From contig JADYYU010000282.1 in NCBI GenBank assembly GCA_020853515.1, positions 1 to 7,687 on the forward strand: DNA of 7,687 nt, written 5' to 3'. Source of the stretch: Chitinophagaceae bacterium. Lineage in GTDB: Bacteria > Bacteroidota > Bacteroidia > Chitinophagales > Chitinophagaceae. Positions within the stretch are counted from its first letter, which is position 1. Each line of letters starts with the position of its first letter. A program made the translations under genes and the position numbers. The notes under the pieces were generated by a model. The model had not been told where the DNA came from. It made no database searches and saw nothing but the letters and a program-made list of their open reading frames with translations. Positions 6,078 through 7,687 of this stretch are shown here, piece by piece.

Positions 6078-6479
6078 ATGCAACAAATGAATCCAGTGGT
6101 ACATTTTGAAATGCCTTCAAATGATGCGCAACGCATGAATCACTTTTATACCAACGTTTTCGGCTGGAAAACCACCGCCTTAGGCGAACAAATGGGCAAT
6201 TATGTACTGGCAACAACCACCGAAACCGACGAAAATGGTATGATCAAAAAACCAGGAGCCATTAATGGTGGTTTTTATCCCCGTCCTCAGGGCGGTGAAA
6301 ATTTACATCCTTCTCTTGTGATCGGAGTCGCTGATCTGCAGGCCTGTATGAAAGAAATTACAGAAAATGGAGGCACATTGATCGGCGAACCGATGGAAAT
6401 TCCGGGATATGGCACTACCATATCTTTTTATGATACTGAAGGAAATCGACTGAGTGTCATACAGCCGGTTATGCCATAA
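6078..6479 (+). CDS. VOC (glyoxalase/bleomycin-resistance fold) family protein
   Basis: This is a single-chain vicinal-oxygen-chelate protein of 133 residues with two beta-alpha-beta-beta-beta modules, cytoplasmic. The first module opens with NPVVHFEMPSNDAQRMNHFYTN and FGW. The second has a VADLQACMKEITENGG helix, then GYGTTISFYDTEGNRLSVIQP, the classic C-terminal signature. His9 is the likely first metal ligand. The final position that is Glu in glyoxalase I is Gln here (SVIQP), so methylglyoxal activity should not be assumed. Substrate unknown. The frame is open further upstream from 5994, but those 28 residues are not family-like and overlap the -7 box, so the start is 6078 or, equally possible, the ATG at 6087. 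An A-rich stretch immediately precedes 6078. The gene converges with the YkgJ-type gene, leaving a 31-nt gap. Confidence 0.9.
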   Translation: MQQMNPVVHFEMPSNDAQRMNHFYTNVFGWKTTALGEQMGNYVLATTTETDENGMIKKPGAINGGFYPRPQGGENLHPSLVIGVADLQACMKEITENGGTLIGEPMEIPGYGTTISFYDTEGNRLSVIQPVMP

Positions 6480-6510
6480 CCTGTAATGCAATGCGTAATA
6501 AGCAATGCAA

Positions 6511-6972
6511 TCAGATGTTCGTCAACTTCTCCAATATATAAAAAACAGCCGGACATACTTCTGTATTTTTCAAGGTAAGCGCTTGACGCTTTAACAGCAC
6601 ATCTTCGTCTGTATAGGGGTATCGGGCGCAGTCGCCGGGCCTTACGTCGTAAATACTGCAGTAGTTATCAGAACCCAAAAAACTGCAGGGTTGTTGCTGC
6701 ATTACATAGTCATTTTCTTCGTCGAGCCTGAGGTAAGTTTGAATAAAATTACCTTCCTTCATATGTAAATGTTTGGCGATACGCTTAATATCAGGGATCT
6801 TAAAACGGGGTGAGTGATTTTTACAGCAGTTGGCACATTCAAGACAATTGATTTTTGAAAAAGCTTCCTCATGCAACACCGGTAGCTGTCTGATCACTTT
6901 ACGCTGATCGCACTTCTTCAGAAAAGAGGCATATTTCTTTTTTTGCTCTTTAGCCGTTTTCTGCCATTCCAT
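6511..6972 (-). CDS. YkgJ family cysteine-cluster protein
   Basis: This 153-residue cytoplasmic protein is of the YkgJ/UPF0153 type, annotated as a probable zinc- or iron-chelating domain of unknown function. The cysteine pattern is complete: C43-xx-C46-xx-C49-C50, then P95-C96-SFLG, C105-SIYDVRP (R111, P112), C115-ARYP and C140. This CxxCxxCC ... C ... CxxYxxRPxxC ... C series is the family hallmark and implies a bound metal ion or Fe-S cluster. The first 40 residues are basic and helical (EKKKYASFLKKCDQRK region), with an extra Cys21 outside the motif. The ATG at 6972 lies 2 nt after the tdh stop codon, so the two genes are co-transcribed and probably translationally coupled. Biochemical function is not established. 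Confidence 0.93.
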   Translation of the reverse strand: MEWQKTAKEQKKKYASFLKKCDQRKVIRQLPVLHEEAFSKINCLECANCCKNHSPRFKIPDIKRIAKHLHMKEGNFIQTYLRLDEENDYVMQQQPCSFLGSDNYCSIYDVRPGDCARYPYTDEDVLLKRQALTLKNTEVCPAVFYILEKLTNI

Positions 6973-6974
6973 CC

Positions 6975-7687
6975 TTATTTCAGATTTTGCAGCATATCAG
7001 CAGTCATGGTATCCAGGTCAAACTCCGGCTTCCATTGCCAATCGTTCTGCGCTTGCTGATCATCGATACTCTGCGGCCAGCTATTGGCAATTTGTTGTCT
7101 GAAATCAGGTTTATAACTGATGTTGAAATCAGGCAGATGTTTGCGGATGCTTTCACTGATTTCCTTCGGTGAAAAACTCATAGCACTCAGGTTGTAAGCA
7201 GTGCGTGTTTTGATTTGTTCAGCAGGAGCCTGCATCAGTTCTATGGTGGCGCGGATGGCGTCAGGCATATACATCATGGGCAGATAGGTCTCTTCCGATA
7301 AAAAACACTCGTAGTGACCATCACTTAATGCTTTGTGATAAATTTCGATGGCGTAATCGGTGGTGCCACCCCCGGGAGCAGATTTGTAACTGATCAGGCC
7401 GGGGTAACGTAAACTACGGACATCAATGCCATAATGTTTATGGTAATAAGCACACCATTGTTCACCGGCATATTTACTGATTCCATATACAGTAGTGGGT
7501 TCAATGATCGTATGCTGTGGAGTTAATTGTTTAGGAGAATTGGGGCCGAAAACAGCGATCGAACTGGGCCAGTAAACTTTATCCAATTTTTCTTCTTTGG
7601 CAATGTCTAAAATATTGAGCAGACTTTGCATATTGATCTGCCAGGCCATCGAAGGATTTTTTTCGCCGGTGGCAGAAAGAATCGCTG
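6975..7687 (-). CDS. tdh: L-threonine 3-dehydrogenase, SDR type (N-terminus outside window)
   Basis: This NAD-dependent enzyme oxidises L-threonine to 2-amino-3-oxobutyrate, which glycine C-acetyltransferase (Kbl) then cleaves to glycine and acetyl-CoA. It is of the short-chain, epimerase-like type and not the zinc alcohol dehydrogenase type. About 236 residues are visible. The roughly 80 N-terminal ones with the NAD-binding GxxGxxG lie beyond the right edge. The frame stays open to the edge with ILSATGEKNPS, the expected loop before AWQINM. The catalytic Ser is in WPSSIAVFG, and Tyr and Lys are in TTVYGISKYAGEQ. Signature blocks RYPGLISYKSAPGGGTTDYA, LPMMYMPDAIRATIELM, YNLSAMSFSPKEI and PDFRQQIANSWPQSIDD separate it from UDP-galactose epimerases. 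An internal ATG at 7649 is not the start. The gene precedes the YkgJ-type gene by 2 nt. No kbl is in the window. Confidence 0.94.
   Translation of the reverse strand, partial: AILSATGEKNPSMAWQINMQSLLNILDIAKEEKLDKVYWPSSIAVFGPNSPKQLTPQHTIIEPTTVYGISKYAGEQWCAYYHKHYGIDVRSLRYPGLISYKSAPGGGTTDYAIEIYHKALSDGHYECFLSEETYLPMMYMPDAIRATIELMQAPAEQIKTRTAYNLSAMSFSPKEISESIRKHLPDFNISYKPDFRQQIANSWPQSIDDQQAQNDWQWKPEFDLDTMTADMLQNLK

Noticed and set aside
6485..6511. Repeated AATGCAAT between the VOC and YkgJ-type genes
   Set aside because: The two copies are direct repeats and form no useful hairpin with a T-run, so they do not support a terminator. They are too short to call a repeat element.
7485..7515. UDP-glucose/galactose epimerase as identity for the right-edge gene
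   Set aside because: The generic SDR YxxxK motif fits both, but the PGGGTTDYA, LPMMYM and SWPQSIDD blocks are those of SDR-type threonine dehydrogenase.

Overview
The window looks like a piece of a Bacteroidota chromosome, most likely from a Chitinophagaceae-type organism. This rests on moderate GC content, absence of Shine-Dalgarno sequences, -7 boxes of the TAnnTTTG type, and the style of the fatty-acid desaturase, threonine dehydrogenase and pyruvate dehydrogenase E1-beta proteins. The genus is inference. I see no phage, transposon, CRISPR, rRNA or tRNA, and no codon or composition break strong enough to argue for recent transfer.

Left part (1-2440, all plus): the C-terminal third of a dicarboxylate/amino-acid:cation symporter runs in from the left edge. 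It is followed after 11 nt by an uncharacterised polytopic membrane protein that resembles GT-C type glycosyltransferases in layout. After another 33 nt comes a bacterial TMEM175-family (DUF1211) potassium channel subunit. The three could be one transcript. All are inner-membrane proteins, but they share no obvious pathway.

Middle (2464-4263): a stand-alone pdhB (pyruvate dehydrogenase E1 beta) lies on the minus strand, convergent with the channel gene. It is divergent from a small exported protein of unknown function (3735-4160), which ends in a textbook intrinsic terminator preceded by a second hairpin.

Right-middle (4380-6479, plus): a second exported protein of unknown function has a GTG start that sits inside a possible stem-loop. 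A 315-nt gap without a gene follows, holding an AT-rich palindrome and a GC-rich segment that can fold. Then come a delta-9-type acyl-CoA desaturase and a small VOC (glyoxalase-fold) protein.

Right edge (6511-7687, minus): an L-threonine 3-dehydrogenase of the short-chain (SDR) type, cut by the window edge, is followed after 2 nt by a YkgJ-type cysteine-cluster protein. The two are almost certainly co-transcribed.

Most of the window is ordinary metabolic and membrane housekeeping. I did not find a convincing undescribed multi-gene system. The items most worth a second look are the foldable leader upstream of the desaturase, the stem-loop around the GTG start at 4380, the double hairpin at 4181-4263, the orphan GT-C-like protein, and the tight tdh-ykgJ pair.
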